A DNA stretch of 64,000 bases from Acuticoccus mangrovi (GTDB lineage Bacteria > Pseudomonadota > Alphaproteobacteria > Rhizobiales > Amorphaceae), in NCBI RefSeq assembly GCF_016411865.1, contig NZ_JAEKJA010000005.1, positions 124,001 to 188,000 on the forward strand, in the 5' to 3' direction. This document shows positions 26,067 to 35,051 of this stretch, in pieces (positions within the stretch are counted from its first letter, which is position 1; every line of letters starts with the position of its first letter). Both the position numbers and the translations under genes were made by a program. The notes beneath the pieces were generated by a model. The model was given only the letters and a program-made list of their open reading frames with translations. It was not told the origin of the DNA and did not search any database.

Positions 26067-29000
26067 ATGATCGGAGCTATGGCCCCCGCCCATCGAGTGC
26101 CTTGTTTCCGCCGGCATGCGGGGCTTGCCGTGCAGCTTCTTGGCCTCAGCCTCGCCCTCTTCGTCGCGCTCCACGCGCCGGCGCGGGCGGCCGGGCCGGC
26201 GCTGTCGGACCAGGAGCGCGCGTGGATCGCCGCCCATCCCAACGTCAGCGTGGGCGTGGTGGCCGACAACGAGCCCTACTCCTTCTTCCGCAACGGGCAG
26301 ATGATGGGGTGGACGCTCGACGTCCTCCACCGCCTCGAGGCGGTGATCGGCCTCAGCTTCAGCATTCGGATGGGCACCTGGCCGGAGATCTACGGCAACT
26401 TCCGCGCCGGCGGACTCGACGTCATCGCCGACATCTCGCGCACCGAAGAGCGGCTGCCGTTCATCAACTACACCGACCCCTATCATCTGCGCCGCACGGT
26501 GCTGTTCCACAACGTCGACCGGCCGCTCGAAAGCCTCGACCTCGACACGCTGCGCAACAAGCGGATCGGCGTGATCAAGGACATCTACTATGGCGGGGCG
26601 CTGCGCGAGGCGGGGCTCGTCACGGTGGCGTACGACACCTATCGCGACCTGATGGCCGCGCTCGCCTTCGGCTGGGTCGACGCCGCCCTCGCGGCGGAGA
26701 TGACCGGCAACTTCTTCGCGCGCGAGAACGGCTTCTCCAACGTGGCGCTCGCCGGCACGCTGCCGCTCACCGAGGTCACGCTGGAGGACTTCCGCCTCGG
26801 CGTCCTGAAGGCCGACGGCAACAGCGACCGGGCGATGCTCTTCTCGATCCTCGAGAAGGCGGTGGCGACGCTTCCGACCGAGGAGCTCGCCGCGATCACC
26901 GAGCGCTGGCTCAGCTACCGCAGCGGCCGCAGCTTCTCGGCCGGACCCCTGCGCCTGCTGCCGGAGGAGCAGGACTTCGTGGAGTCGGCCCCGCCGCTCA
27001 AGATCGGCTTCATCAGCGACTACGAGCCCTTCAGCTTCCTCGCCGACGGTCGCGGCCAGGGCTACGCGGTGGACCTCGCCCACGAGATCTCCGCCCGCAC
27101 CGGCCTCGTCCTGATGCCGGTCTACGACAACTGGTCGAACCTCCTCGAGGCGTTCCACGCCGGCGACATCGATATCATCAGCAACATCTCCTATACCGAC
27201 GCCCGAGCTGAATATACGCTCTATTCGCAGGAGTATCACCGCATCCCGAACGCGGTGTTCGTCCGCTCCGGCTTCGGTCCCTACCGGGGTCTGTCCTCGC
27301 TCGCCGGCAAGTCGGTCGGCATCGGTCGCGATATCTACTATTCGGACGTGCTCCAGGCCCGCCTCGACGACGTCAAGACCTACGCGACGCAGGAGGACAT
27401 CCTCAAGGCGCTGGCCGACGGCGAGGTGGACGCCGCCGTTCTCGCGCTCAGCAACGGCAACGCCATCATCCGCCATCTCGGCCTCATCAACATCGAGATC
27501 GGCGGCGAGTTCCTGATGGACGGAGTGGAGCGGGAGGACCTGCGCTTCGGCGTGTCGCCGCGCTATCCGTTCGTGCGCAGCATCATCGACCGGGCGATGA
27601 GCGCGATCCCGCTGTCGCGCTGGAACGAGCTCGACACGCGCTGGCTCGGCCCGACCTTCTCCGGCGCGGCCCGCCAGCGCGTGTCGCTGACGACCGAGGA
27701 ACAGGACTTCCTCGACAGCAAGGGCGTGCTCAATGTCTGCGTCTCGCCGGTGACGCCGCCCTATACCGAGGTCAGCGACGACGGCGAGTTCACCGGCGTC
27801 GCGGCCGAGGTGATGACGATCCTCGCCGAGCGCGGCGGCATCGACTGGCAGGTGGTGCCGGTCCCCGTCTGGGGTCCCACCCTCGCGCCGCCGCCCGACT
27901 ACGAGTGCGACGTGGTGCCGTTCGCCATGGAGCGGACCACGCCCAACGAGCACTGGACCTTCACGGCGCCCTATCTCGACCTGCCGATGGCCGTCGCCAA
28001 CCGGCTCTACGAGCCGTTCGTGGAGGGGGTCGGCGAGCTCGCCGATCTGCGCGTCGGCATCGTGCCGGAGCGCAGCCCCCACGACGTCCTCATCCGGCGC
28101 TACCCGGAGGTGCGCTTCGTCGACGTGGAGAGCGAGAAGGTCGGCCTCGGTCTGCTGCGCGGCGGCGAGCTCGACGCGATGCTCGGCACGCTCGCGAGCC
28201 TCGGCCAGCTCATCGCCACGAGCGGGGCGAACGACGTGAAGGTTGCCGGGCGCATCGCCGAGGACTGGCGCGCCTCGATCGCCACCCGCGCCGACGAGCC
28301 GCTGCTCGGCGCCGTCTTCTCCCGCCTCGTCGCGACGCTGAAGGACAACGAGGCTCAGGCGATCCTGAACCGCGAGATGCTGGTGCGCGTGGAGCGGACG
28401 GTGGACTATCGCCTGCTGCTGCAGCTCGCTGCGGTGGCCGTCTTGCTTCTCGGCACCTTCTTCTACTGGAACCGCAAGCTCCACCGGCTCAACGTGGCGC
28501 TCAACACCGCCAACGAGAAGCTGCAGGAGATCAGCAACACCGACGCCCTGACCGGCCTCTTCAATCGCCGCCACTTCGACGACCGCGCCGCCGCGGAGTT
28601 TCGGATCTGCCAGCGGAACGGCTGGCTCTTCGCCGTCGCGATGATCGACGTCGACCGCTTCAAGCCGATCAACGACAAGATGGGCCACCTCTTCGGCGAC
28701 CTCTGTCTGCGCCACATCGCCGACATCGCACGCGAGTACGCCAAACGCAGCGGCGACGTCGTCGCCCGCTACGGCGGCGAGGAGTTCGTGATCTATACGC
28801 TGGGCGGGTCGGGCGACGACTTCGTGATGCGGCTGGAGCGCCTGCGCCGGGAGCTGTCGGAGCGCCCCGTGGGCACTGGAGCGGGGCGCTATACGCTCAC
28901 CATCAGCATAGGGTGCTACGCCGCCGTGCCGTTGCCGGGCCAGACGGTGAGCGACTTCGTGCGCCACGCCGACACGCGCCTCTACGACGCGAAGAAGGGC

Positions 29001-29081
29001 GGCCGCAATCGCGTGGTCGCGACGGTGGAGCGGTCGGCGCCCGCCGGGCTCGCCGGCGACGGCAGTCCCGCGCCGGCATAG
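26067..29081 (+). CDS. Diguanylate cyclase with three periplasmic solute-binding domains
   Basis: A protein of about 1004 residues. After a signal/anchor segment (LLGLSLALFVALHAPARAAG) come three type-3 extracellular solute-binding domains in tandem: about 50-285 (VSVGVVADNEPYSFF), 305-525 (LKIGFISDYEPFSFLADGRGQG) and 550-760 (LNVCVSPVTPPYTEV). A membrane helix at about 780-800 (LLLQLAAVAVLLLGTFFYW) leads to a GGDEF domain with an intact RYGGEEF site near residue 900. Periplasmic ligand binding should therefore control c-di-GMP synthesis. Domains 1 and 2 share KDIYY/GRDIYY motifs, so they look duplicated; domain 3 is more divergent. Start at 26067; an ATG at 26079 after GGAG is the alternative. 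Confidence 0.88.
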   Translation: MIGAMAPAHRVPCFRRHAGLAVQLLGLSLALFVALHAPARAAGPALSDQERAWIAAHPNVSVGVVADNEPYSFFRNGQMMGWTLDVLHRLEAVIGLSFSIRMGTWPEIYGNFRAGGLDVIADISRTEERLPFINYTDPYHLRRTVLFHNVDRPLESLDLDTLRNKRIGVIKDIYYGGALREAGLVTVAYDTYRDLMAALAFGWVDAALAAEMTGNFFARENGFSNVALAGTLPLTEVTLEDFRLGVLKADGNSDRAMLFSILEKAVATLPTEELAAITERWLSYRSGRSFSAGPLRLLPEEQDFVESAPPLKIGFISDYEPFSFLADGRGQGYAVDLAHEISARTGLVLMPVYDNWSNLLEAFHAGDIDIISNISYTDARAEYTLYSQEYHRIPNAVFVRSGFGPYRGLSSLAGKSVGIGRDIYYSDVLQARLDDVKTYATQEDILKALADGEVDAAVLALSNGNAIIRHLGLINIEIGGEFLMDGVEREDLRFGVSPRYPFVRSIIDRAMSAIPLSRWNELDTRWLGPTFSGAARQRVSLTTEEQDFLDSKGVLNVCVSPVTPPYTEVSDDGEFTGVAAEVMTILAERGGIDWQVVPVPVWGPTLAPPPDYECDVVPFAMERTTPNEHWTFTAPYLDLPMAVANRLYEPFVEGVGELADLRVGIVPERSPHDVLIRRYPEVRFVDVESEKVGLGLLRGGELDAMLGTLASLGQLIATSGANDVKVAGRIAEDWRASIATRADEPLLGAVFSRLVATLKDNEAQAILNREMLVRVERTVDYRLLLQLAAVAVLLLGTFFYWNRKLHRLNVALNTANEKLQEISNTDALTGLFNRRHFDDRAAAEFRICQRNGWLFAVAMIDVDRFKPINDKMGHLFGDLCLRHIADIAREYAKRSGDVVARYGGEEFVIYTLGGSGDDFVMRLERLRRELSERPVGTGAGRYTLTISIGCYAAVPLPGQTVSDFVRHADTRLYDAKKGGRNRVVATVERSAPAGLAGDGSPAPA

Positions 29082-29246
29082 GCCTTTGAGCGAGCCAGCC
29101 CGGCGCATGCCGCGACCGGCGGATCGCGGAAGGGTCTGTTATCGTCGGAGTGGGCTGATTAGAATTGTCGTTCCGCCAGGCGAGCTGACGCCTGACAGCG
29201 ACACGCAGTCCGTCCGCCGCCGCGGGCGGAACCGAAGGAGGTATCC

Positions 29247-29753
29247 ATGGCCGACACGACGATGCACGCACGCGATGACGCGGCGCTCGTCTGGTCCCCC
29301 CCGTTCGACATCGAGCTCGGCTGGCTCGACGGCAACGGCCACCTCAACATGGCCTACTACCACGTCATGTTCGACCGTACCGTCGACCTCGCCCTCGACG
29401 TGCTCGGCCTCGGCGACGCCTACCGGACGGAGAACAAGGCGGGCCTCTTCACCGTCGAGACCCATGTGATCTACCGCAGCGAGGTGCACGCCCACGACAA
29501 GGTGCGGGTGAGCTTCCAGCTCCTCGGCTGCGACGAAAAACGCCTGCACGCGTTCCAGACCATGGTGCGCGAGGCCGACGGTCAGCTTGCCGCGACGTCG
29601 GAGAATCTGTTCGTCCACGTGGACCTCGAAGCGCGCCGCGCCGCGCCCTTTCCCGCCGACGGGCTGACGCGGGCACGCGACATGGTGGCGGCCCATGCCG
29701 CCGTCGGGACCTCCAAATATGTCGGTCGCCGGATCGCGCCACTCGGCGACTGA
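29247..29753 (+). CDS. Acyl-CoA thioesterase-like hot-dog protein
   Basis: A 168-residue single hot-dog protein: LGWLDGNGHLNMAYYHVMFDRTVD carries the Asp-Gly-Asn-Gly-His-x-Asn motif of 4-hydroxybenzoyl-CoA/betainyl-CoA thioesterase-like enzymes, and TVETHVIYRSEVHAHDKVRV is the usual second strand. An exact AAGGAGGT Shine-Dalgarno sequence precedes the ATG, so translation should be strong. It overlaps the ClC gene by one base. The acyl group is unknown. Confidence 0.85.
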   Translation: MADTTMHARDDAALVWSPPFDIELGWLDGNGHLNMAYYHVMFDRTVDLALDVLGLGDAYRTENKAGLFTVETHVIYRSEVHAHDKVRVSFQLLGCDEKRLHAFQTMVREADGQLAATSENLFVHVDLEARRAAPFPADGLTRARDMVAAHAAVGTSKYVGRRIAPLGD

Positions 29754-31546
29754 TGCGCCGGCCCGAACCCACCGGCGGCTCCGGGTCGGCCGAGGAGCCG
29801 CCGGACCGTGACAGTCGGGCGGCCGATGCCGCCGACATGCGCGACGAGGAGCTCGCCGGCCTCGTCGTCGGCGACGAGCCGGCCTCGCCACCGCGCCACC
29901 GGCTCCAGCGGCTGATCGCCAAGGTCTTCTCGGTCCGCGCGTGGTTCGCCGACACCTACCACCGCTCCGCGGACAACTTCGCCGCCTTCGTGGCGGCTCG
30001 CCAGCCGGCGCTGTGGCTGATCGCGGCGGTGGTGGGGGCGGGCGTCGGGATGGCGGCGGTGGTGTTCCGCCTCGGCATCGGCGCCGTGCAGTGGCTGTGG
30101 CTCGGCGACGCGAGCGAATACAGCCTCCACCTCATCGCGAAGCAGCCTTGGTGGGTGATCGTCGCCGCCCCGATGGTGGGCGGGCTCGTGGTCGGCCTCA
30201 TCAACCAGTTCGTCATTCCCGGCCGGCGGCCCGGCAGCGTGGCGGACGTGATCGAAGCCTCCGCCCGCGGCGGCGGCGGGCTCGGCTTTCGCCACGGGCT
30301 CTCGTCGGCCGTCTCCACGGTGATCTCGCTCGGGGCGGGGGCGAGCGCGGGCCGCGAGGGACCCGTCGTCCATCTCGGCGCGACGCTCGCCGCGGCCATC
30401 GGCGCTTTGATGCGGCTGCCGCCGCAGGGCTCGCGCATCATCCTCGCCTGCGGTGTCGCGAGCGGCATCTCGGCGTCCTTCAACGCGCCCATCGCCGGCG
30501 TTCTCTTCGCCCACGAGGTGGTGCTTCGCCACTACGCCGTCAGCGCCTTCGTTCCGATCGTCATCGCCTCGGTCTGCGGCACCTTGGCGGGGCGCATCTT
30601 CATCGGCGACGTCGCCGCCTTCGTGGTGCCGCACTATGCGATCGGCTCCTATTGGGAGGTGCCTGCCTTCGCGCTCCTGGGCCTCGTCGCGGCGGGGGTG
30701 GCGATCGCCTTCCAGTTCACCCTCATCGTGTTCGACCAGACGGCGCGCACGATCCTGATGCCCGCCTGGGGGCGGCCGATGCTCGGCGGGGCGGCGATCG
30801 GCATCGTCGGCGTGTTCCTGCCGGAGATCCTGGGCGTCGGCTACGAGGCGACCGACATCGCCCTCCACGGCGGCTTCACCCTCCTCACCATGATCGCGCT
30901 CGTGGTGGCGAAGATCCTCGCGACGTCCGTCACGCTCGCCTCGCGCTTCGGCGGCGGCGTCTTCACTCCGGCGCTCTATCTCGGGGCGATGACCGGCGGC
31001 GCCTTCGGCATCATCGCCGCCGAGGTGTTTCCCCACCTCGCCTCCGACCGCGGGCTCTATGCGATCCTCGGGATGGGCGCGGTGGCGGCGGCGATCCTCG
31101 GCGCGCCAATCTCCACCACGGTGATCGTGTTCGAGCTCACCGGCGGTTACGCGCTGTCGATCGCGCTCCTCCTCACCGTGTCGATCGCCACCGGGCTGCA
31201 CCTTGCCGTGCACGGCCGCTCCTTCTTCCACTACCAGCTCGAGACGCGCGGCACCGTGCTCGCCGACGGCCCCCATCGCTACTTCCTGAAGACGGTGATG
31301 GTGTCCTCCTTCATGAGCGAGTTCGACGGTCCGGCGAGCCTTGCCGACGCCGACGACCCGCGGAAGGTGCGGGCCAACGACACGCTGGAGACGGCGCTGC
31401 GGGTGTTCAACGAGACGGGCGCGGACGCGCTCGCGGTGATCGACCCGCGCGACCGGCGCAAGGTGGTGGGCTCGGTGAGCCACGTCCAGGCGCTGCGCGC
31501 CTACAATCGCCGCCTCGTGGAGACGAGCGTGGAGGAGCACCGCTGA
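29753..31546 (+). CDS. ClC-type chloride channel/transporter with C-terminal CBS region
   Basis: A 597-residue membrane protein of the ClC family. The pore motifs GREGP (GAGASAGREGPVVHLGA) and GGGVFTPALYLGAMTG are present; a GSGIP-like first motif is not obvious, the expected place reading RRPGSVADV. About 70 N-terminal residues are charged and cytoplasmic. After the last helix a stretch from SFMSEFDGPASL to the end includes a CBS-like segment (ALRVFNETGADALAVIDP). It moves chloride or exchanges it for protons. The start is coupled to the thioesterase stop (TGATG), and it converges with the antiporter gene. Confidence 0.9.
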   Translation: MRRPEPTGGSGSAEEPPDRDSRAADAADMRDEELAGLVVGDEPASPPRHRLQRLIAKVFSVRAWFADTYHRSADNFAAFVAARQPALWLIAAVVGAGVGMAAVVFRLGIGAVQWLWLGDASEYSLHLIAKQPWWVIVAAPMVGGLVVGLINQFVIPGRRPGSVADVIEASARGGGGLGFRHGLSSAVSTVISLGAGASAGREGPVVHLGATLAAAIGALMRLPPQGSRIILACGVASGISASFNAPIAGVLFAHEVVLRHYAVSAFVPIVIASVCGTLAGRIFIGDVAAFVVPHYAIGSYWEVPAFALLGLVAAGVAIAFQFTLIVFDQTARTILMPAWGRPMLGGAAIGIVGVFLPEILGVGYEATDIALHGGFTLLTMIALVVAKILATSVTLASRFGGGVFTPALYLGAMTGGAFGIIAAEVFPHLASDRGLYAILGMGAVAAAILGAPISTTVIVFELTGGYALSIALLLTVSIATGLHLAVHGRSFFHYQLETRGTVLADGPHRYFLKTVMVSSFMSEFDGPASLADADDPRKVRANDTLETALRVFNETGADALAVIDPRDRRKVVGSVSHVQALRAYNRRLVETSVEEHR

Positions 31547-31550
31547 GGGC

Positions 31551-32783
31551 TCAGTCGGCCACGCTGTCGTGGCGGCCGAGCCAGCGGGAGACGGGGGTGG
31601 CGGTGAGCCCGTGCACCACCATCGAGCCGACGATGATGGCGCTGACGATGGGCCACAGCGCGGGCGCGTCCACCTTGCGCAGCGCGAGGGTGACGTAGAA
31701 CACCGCGGCGACGCCGACGGGACCGAACCAGCCGGCGAAGGCCCGCTCGCGCCAGCCCCGATAGACGGGCGTCGCGAAGCCGATGAGGAGCCACGCCGGA
31801 AGGCGGCGCACGAGAAGCACGAGCACCACCCCGAGGAGCAGCGGAAAGCCGAGCTCCACCCAGTCGTCGAACGGCAGCGTGGCACCGAGGAGAACGAAGA
31901 AGAGCGGCGTCACCGTGCGGTCGACGAGGGCGTCGAAGTGAACTGATCCCGCCATGTCCTCCTTGTCGAGGAAGGCGCGGAAGGCGAGGCCGGCGGTGAA
32001 CACGGCGAGGATGCCGTCGGCGCCCATCAGCTGCACGGCCCCGAGCGTCACGAAGGTCATGGCGATGAAGATCGGCACCGAGGTCTCGGTTTCGACGAGG
32101 CCGTGGGCGCGGGCAGCGCCGTAGAGCTGGCCGAGGACGAAGCCGATCGCGCCGCCGAGTGCCGTCGCCGCGCATACCTCCCAGAGGATGGTGCCGACGA
32201 TGTAGTCGCTCCACGGGATCGCCTCCTGGGTGAGGAGGATGATGGCGATGACGACGAACGGGTAGCCGAGCCCGTCGTTCGCCGCGCTCTCGGCGGTGAT
32301 GGCGTCGCGCAGGCGCTGGGGCACGTTGCGCTGGGCGACGTCGCCGGAGACGATGCTGTCGGCGAGCACCGGATCGGTCGGCGTCACGATAGCGGCGATG
32401 AGGAGGGCGGTCGCGAGCGTGACCGGGAGCACCATCAGCGCCAGCGCCGCCGCCACCCACATCAGGAACAGGCCCACGGTGAGGACGAAGGCGAGGCTTC
32501 TCCAGTGGCGTCGCACATAGTCCGGCTCGAGGCGGAGCGCGGCGTTCATGATGGCGAGGCCCACCACCCCCTCGGCGGCGTGATGCACGAACGCGTCGCC
32601 CGGCTCGCCGATGCGCACGTCGAAGGTGGCGAGGCCGACGGGGCCGAGCAGGATGCCCGCGCCGAGGCACAGCAGCGGCTCGGTGAGGACGCCATACCCC
32701 TCGAGCCACCGGCCGAAATAGGCGAAGCCCAGCACCACCGACGCGGCGATGACCATGACGATGGTGGGGATGTTGGTTTCCAC
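31551..32783 (-). CDS. Cation:proton antiporter (CPA1/NhaP type)
   Basis: A 410-residue sodium/proton antiporter-like protein of about twelve hydrophobic segments. The family's ion-site motifs are visible: TPTDPVLADSIVSGD and ESAANDGLGYPFVV (the Asn-Asp pair). The GTG at 32783 lies six bases after the aminopeptidase stop, so the two may be cotranscribed; an ATG nine codons further in is the alternative start. It probably exports Na+ or K+ in exchange for protons. The neighbouring ClC gene on the other strand suggests a shared ion or pH role, which is inference. Confidence 0.9.
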   Translation of the reverse strand: METNIPTIVMVIAASVVLGFAYFGRWLEGYGVLTEPLLCLGAGILLGPVGLATFDVRIGEPGDAFVHHAAEGVVGLAIMNAALRLEPDYVRRHWRSLAFVLTVGLFLMWVAAALALMVLPVTLATALLIAAIVTPTDPVLADSIVSGDVAQRNVPQRLRDAITAESAANDGLGYPFVVIAIILLTQEAIPWSDYIVGTILWEVCAATALGGAIGFVLGQLYGAARAHGLVETETSVPIFIAMTFVTLGAVQLMGADGILAVFTAGLAFRAFLDKEDMAGSVHFDALVDRTVTPLFFVLLGATLPFDDWVELGFPLLLGVVLVLLVRRLPAWLLIGFATPVYRGWRERAFAGWFGPVGVAAVFYVTLALRKVDAPALWPIVSAIIVGSMVVHGLTATPVSRWLGRHDSVAD

Positions 32784-32789
32784 GGGCCG

Positions 32790-34583
32790 TCAGAGCGAGG
32801 CGATGGGCCGGGTCCGCTCCTCGAGCCAGGCGCGCTCGTCGGCATCGAGGTCGCCGGCGAGCGCCCCGTGCACCCGCGCGTGGTAGGCGTCGAGCCAGCC
32901 GATCTCCACGGCGCTCAGGAGGAGCGGCTCGACGAGGCGCGTGTCGATCGGCGCGAGCGTCAGCGTCTCGAACGAGAGCATCGCCTGTTCGCCGCCCGGC
33001 GGCACCCGCGCCTCGCGCACCAGGCACAGCGCCTCGATGCGGATGCCGTAGGCGCCGGTGCGGTAGACGCCGGGCTCGTTGGAGACGATCATGCCGGGAA
33101 GCAGCGGCTCGCGGCTGCGCTTGGAGATCGCCTGCGGCCCCTCGTGGACGGCGAGGTAGGCGCCCACCCCGTGGCCCGTGCCGTGCTGGAAGTCGTAGCC
33201 CGCCCGCCACAGCGCCGCCCGGGCGAGGGGGTCGAGCTCGGACCCCATGGTGCCTTCCGGGAAGCGCTGCATCGCGATCGCGATGTGACCCTTGAGGACG
33301 CGGGTGAACTGGACGCGGAAATCGGCGGACGGCGTGCCGGCGACGATGGTCCGGGTGATGTCGGTGGTGCCGTCGGGGTACTGGGCGCCGGAATCGATCA
33401 GGATCGGCTCGTCGGCCCCGACCGTGCGGTCGGTGGAGCGGTCGACCCGATAGTGGACGATCGCGCCGTGGGGGCCGGAGCCGCAGATCGTGTCGAACGA
33501 CACGTCGACGGCGCCGACGTCGCGGCGGTAGGCCTCGAGACGCTCCACGATGTCGATCTCGGTGAGGCCCACGGCGTTGCGGTCGAGCCAGGCGAGGAAG
33601 CGCACCATGGCGAGGCCGTCGCGGTGGTGGGCGGCGCGCATGCCGGCGATCTCGGCGGCGTTCTTCACCGCCTTCAGCTTCAGCGTGGGGTCGGTGACGG
33701 TGACGAGCGTGCCGCGCTTCTCGATCGCGGCGAGGGCGGCCTCGGGCGTGCGGTCGGGATCGGCGGCGACGCGCTTGCCCTGGCTGAGCTCGGCGAGGGC
33801 GGCGAGGAAGGTGTCCGCCGGGGAGAGGACGGCGAGCCCGTCGAGCGCGGCGACGAGGTCGTCGCCCACCTTGCCGGGGTCCACGAAGATGGTGGCGAGG
33901 CCTTCGCGGGGGATGAACACGCGCGATAGGACGAGCGGGGTGTGGACGACGTCGGCGCCGCGCCAGTTGAAGATCCAGCTCACCGCGTCGCTCGAGGCGA
34001 CGAGGAGCGCGTCGGTGGTCATCGCGGCGCGCACGTCGGCGAGCTTGTCGGCGGCGCTGCGGCCGGCGACCGCCAGCGGATGGGCGACGACGCGGCCGCG
34101 CGGCGGGGCCGGGCGGTCGTTCCACACGAGGTCGACGGGGTTGGCGTCGAGATAGGCGAGGGAGAGGTTCTCGGCGCGGCCCTTGAGGCGGTCGAGGTCG
34201 GCGCGGCTGTGGAGACGCGGATCGACGCCGAGGGTGAGGCCCTTGAGGTTCGCCTTCATCCAGGCGGCGGCCTCGTCGGGCTGGCTGACGCGGTGGAAGA
34301 TGTCGCCCGGCACCTGCCGCTCCGACTGCAGCGTATAGCGTCCGTCGGTGATGAAGAGGGCGCGGTCCTCGAGGACGATGGCGCGGCCCGCCGATCCGGT
34401 GAAGCCGGTGGCGTAGGCGAGGCGCTCCTCCGAGGGGGGCAGATATTCGCTCTGGTAGGCATCCTCGTGGGGGATGACGAGACCGTCGATCTTCAGGCCG
34501 CCGAACTGGGCGCGCAGGCGTGCGATGCGCGCTGCGATATCGGCTGTCTCAACGGTGGGGGGATCGAAAGTCTGGTAGGCCAT
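32790..34583 (-). CDS. pepP: Xaa-Pro aminopeptidase (M24B, eukaryotic-type three-domain APP)
   Basis: A 597-residue aminopeptidase P of the long form with two N-terminal creatinase-like domains before the pita-bread domain. The five dinuclear-metal ligands can be seen: D in LIDSGAQY, D in GTTDITRT, H in HGTGHGVGAYLAVHEGP, E in IVSNEPGVY, and E in GIRIEAL. It removes N-terminal residues preceding proline in the cytoplasm. The length fits the human APP1/cytosolic type more than E. coli PepP (441). ATG at 34583. Confidence 0.93.
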   Translation of the reverse strand: MAYQTFDPPTVETADIAARIARLRAQFGGLKIDGLVIPHEDAYQSEYLPPSEERLAYATGFTGSAGRAIVLEDRALFITDGRYTLQSERQVPGDIFHRVSQPDEAAAWMKANLKGLTLGVDPRLHSRADLDRLKGRAENLSLAYLDANPVDLVWNDRPAPPRGRVVAHPLAVAGRSAADKLADVRAAMTTDALLVASSDAVSWIFNWRGADVVHTPLVLSRVFIPREGLATIFVDPGKVGDDLVAALDGLAVLSPADTFLAALAELSQGKRVAADPDRTPEAALAAIEKRGTLVTVTDPTLKLKAVKNAAEIAGMRAAHHRDGLAMVRFLAWLDRNAVGLTEIDIVERLEAYRRDVGAVDVSFDTICGSGPHGAIVHYRVDRSTDRTVGADEPILIDSGAQYPDGTTDITRTIVAGTPSADFRVQFTRVLKGHIAIAMQRFPEGTMGSELDPLARAALWRAGYDFQHGTGHGVGAYLAVHEGPQAISKRSREPLLPGMIVSNEPGVYRTGAYGIRIEALCLVREARVPPGGEQAMLSFETLTLAPIDTRLVEPLLLSAVEIGWLDAYHARVHGALAGDLDADERAWLEERTRPIASL

Positions 34584-34683
34584 GAGCGGACATTCGCCTG
34601 TCGGTTGAGGGGCGGCAAGCGCTTTTCCACGCCAAATAGGCTTGCCGCACCGAGCCTATAGGATCGTCAATCGCCTCAAAATG

Positions 34684-34728
34684 GTGCATTGCAAAATGCG
34701 GAGGCAGGCATGCACGTTTGTGCATTGC
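34684..34728. promoter_or_regulatory. Direct repeat GTGCATTGC upstream of the DUF1127 gene
   Basis: GTGCATTGC occurs at 34684-34692 and again at 34720-34728, 36 bp apart; the first copy is also part of a small hairpin GCATT-GCAA-AATGC (34686-34699). The pair lies about 90-135 bp before the start codon in A+T-richer sequence, a place where a promoter or activator site would be expected. Function is not known. Confidence 0.35.
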
Positions 34729-34819
34729 GGTATGGAGCCGAATAGCTAGGTTTTGTCGTGTCAGAGCGCAGGCAACGTCCGTACTTGGGGTTGCTGCAAC
34801 GCACAATCGGAGAGTCCCA

Positions 34820-35041
34820 ATGGCCACCGTCACCGCCCACGATTATGCCCTTACCGGTTCCGCGAAGGAGCAGGGTCTTCTGTCCCGTATCGGCGCCCGC
34901 ATCATGGCGTCCCGCAAGCGTCAGGCCGACCGTGCCGTCGCTGCGTACCTCCTGAGCCTCGACGACGCCACCCTGACCCGTCTCGGCTACGATCGCACCG
35001 AGATCGAGCGCCGCAACCCGGCCGGCTACCCCTTCCTCTAA
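34820..35041 (+). CDS. DUF1127-like small protein
   Basis: A 73-residue basic protein. The second half (ADRAVAAYLLSLDDATLTRLGYDRTEIER) follows the DUF1127 pattern (R..A...L..LdD..L.DiGl.R.dI), which in alphaproteobacteria occurs in small arginine-rich proteins linked to RNA turnover and phosphate stress. GGAGAG lies six bases before the ATG. Upstream are two copies of GTGCATTGC (34684 and 34720). Confidence 0.75.
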   Translation: MATVTAHDYALTGSAKEQGLLSRIGARIMASRKRQADRAVAAYLLSLDDATLTRLGYDRTEIERRNPAGYPFL

Positions 35042-35051
35042 GCCAAGCCTC

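Noticed and set aside
25992..29108. A 1038-residue open frame on the minus strand opposite the sensor diguanylate cyclase
   Set aside because: The plus-strand protein has clear domains and an intact GGEEF site; the antisense product has none.
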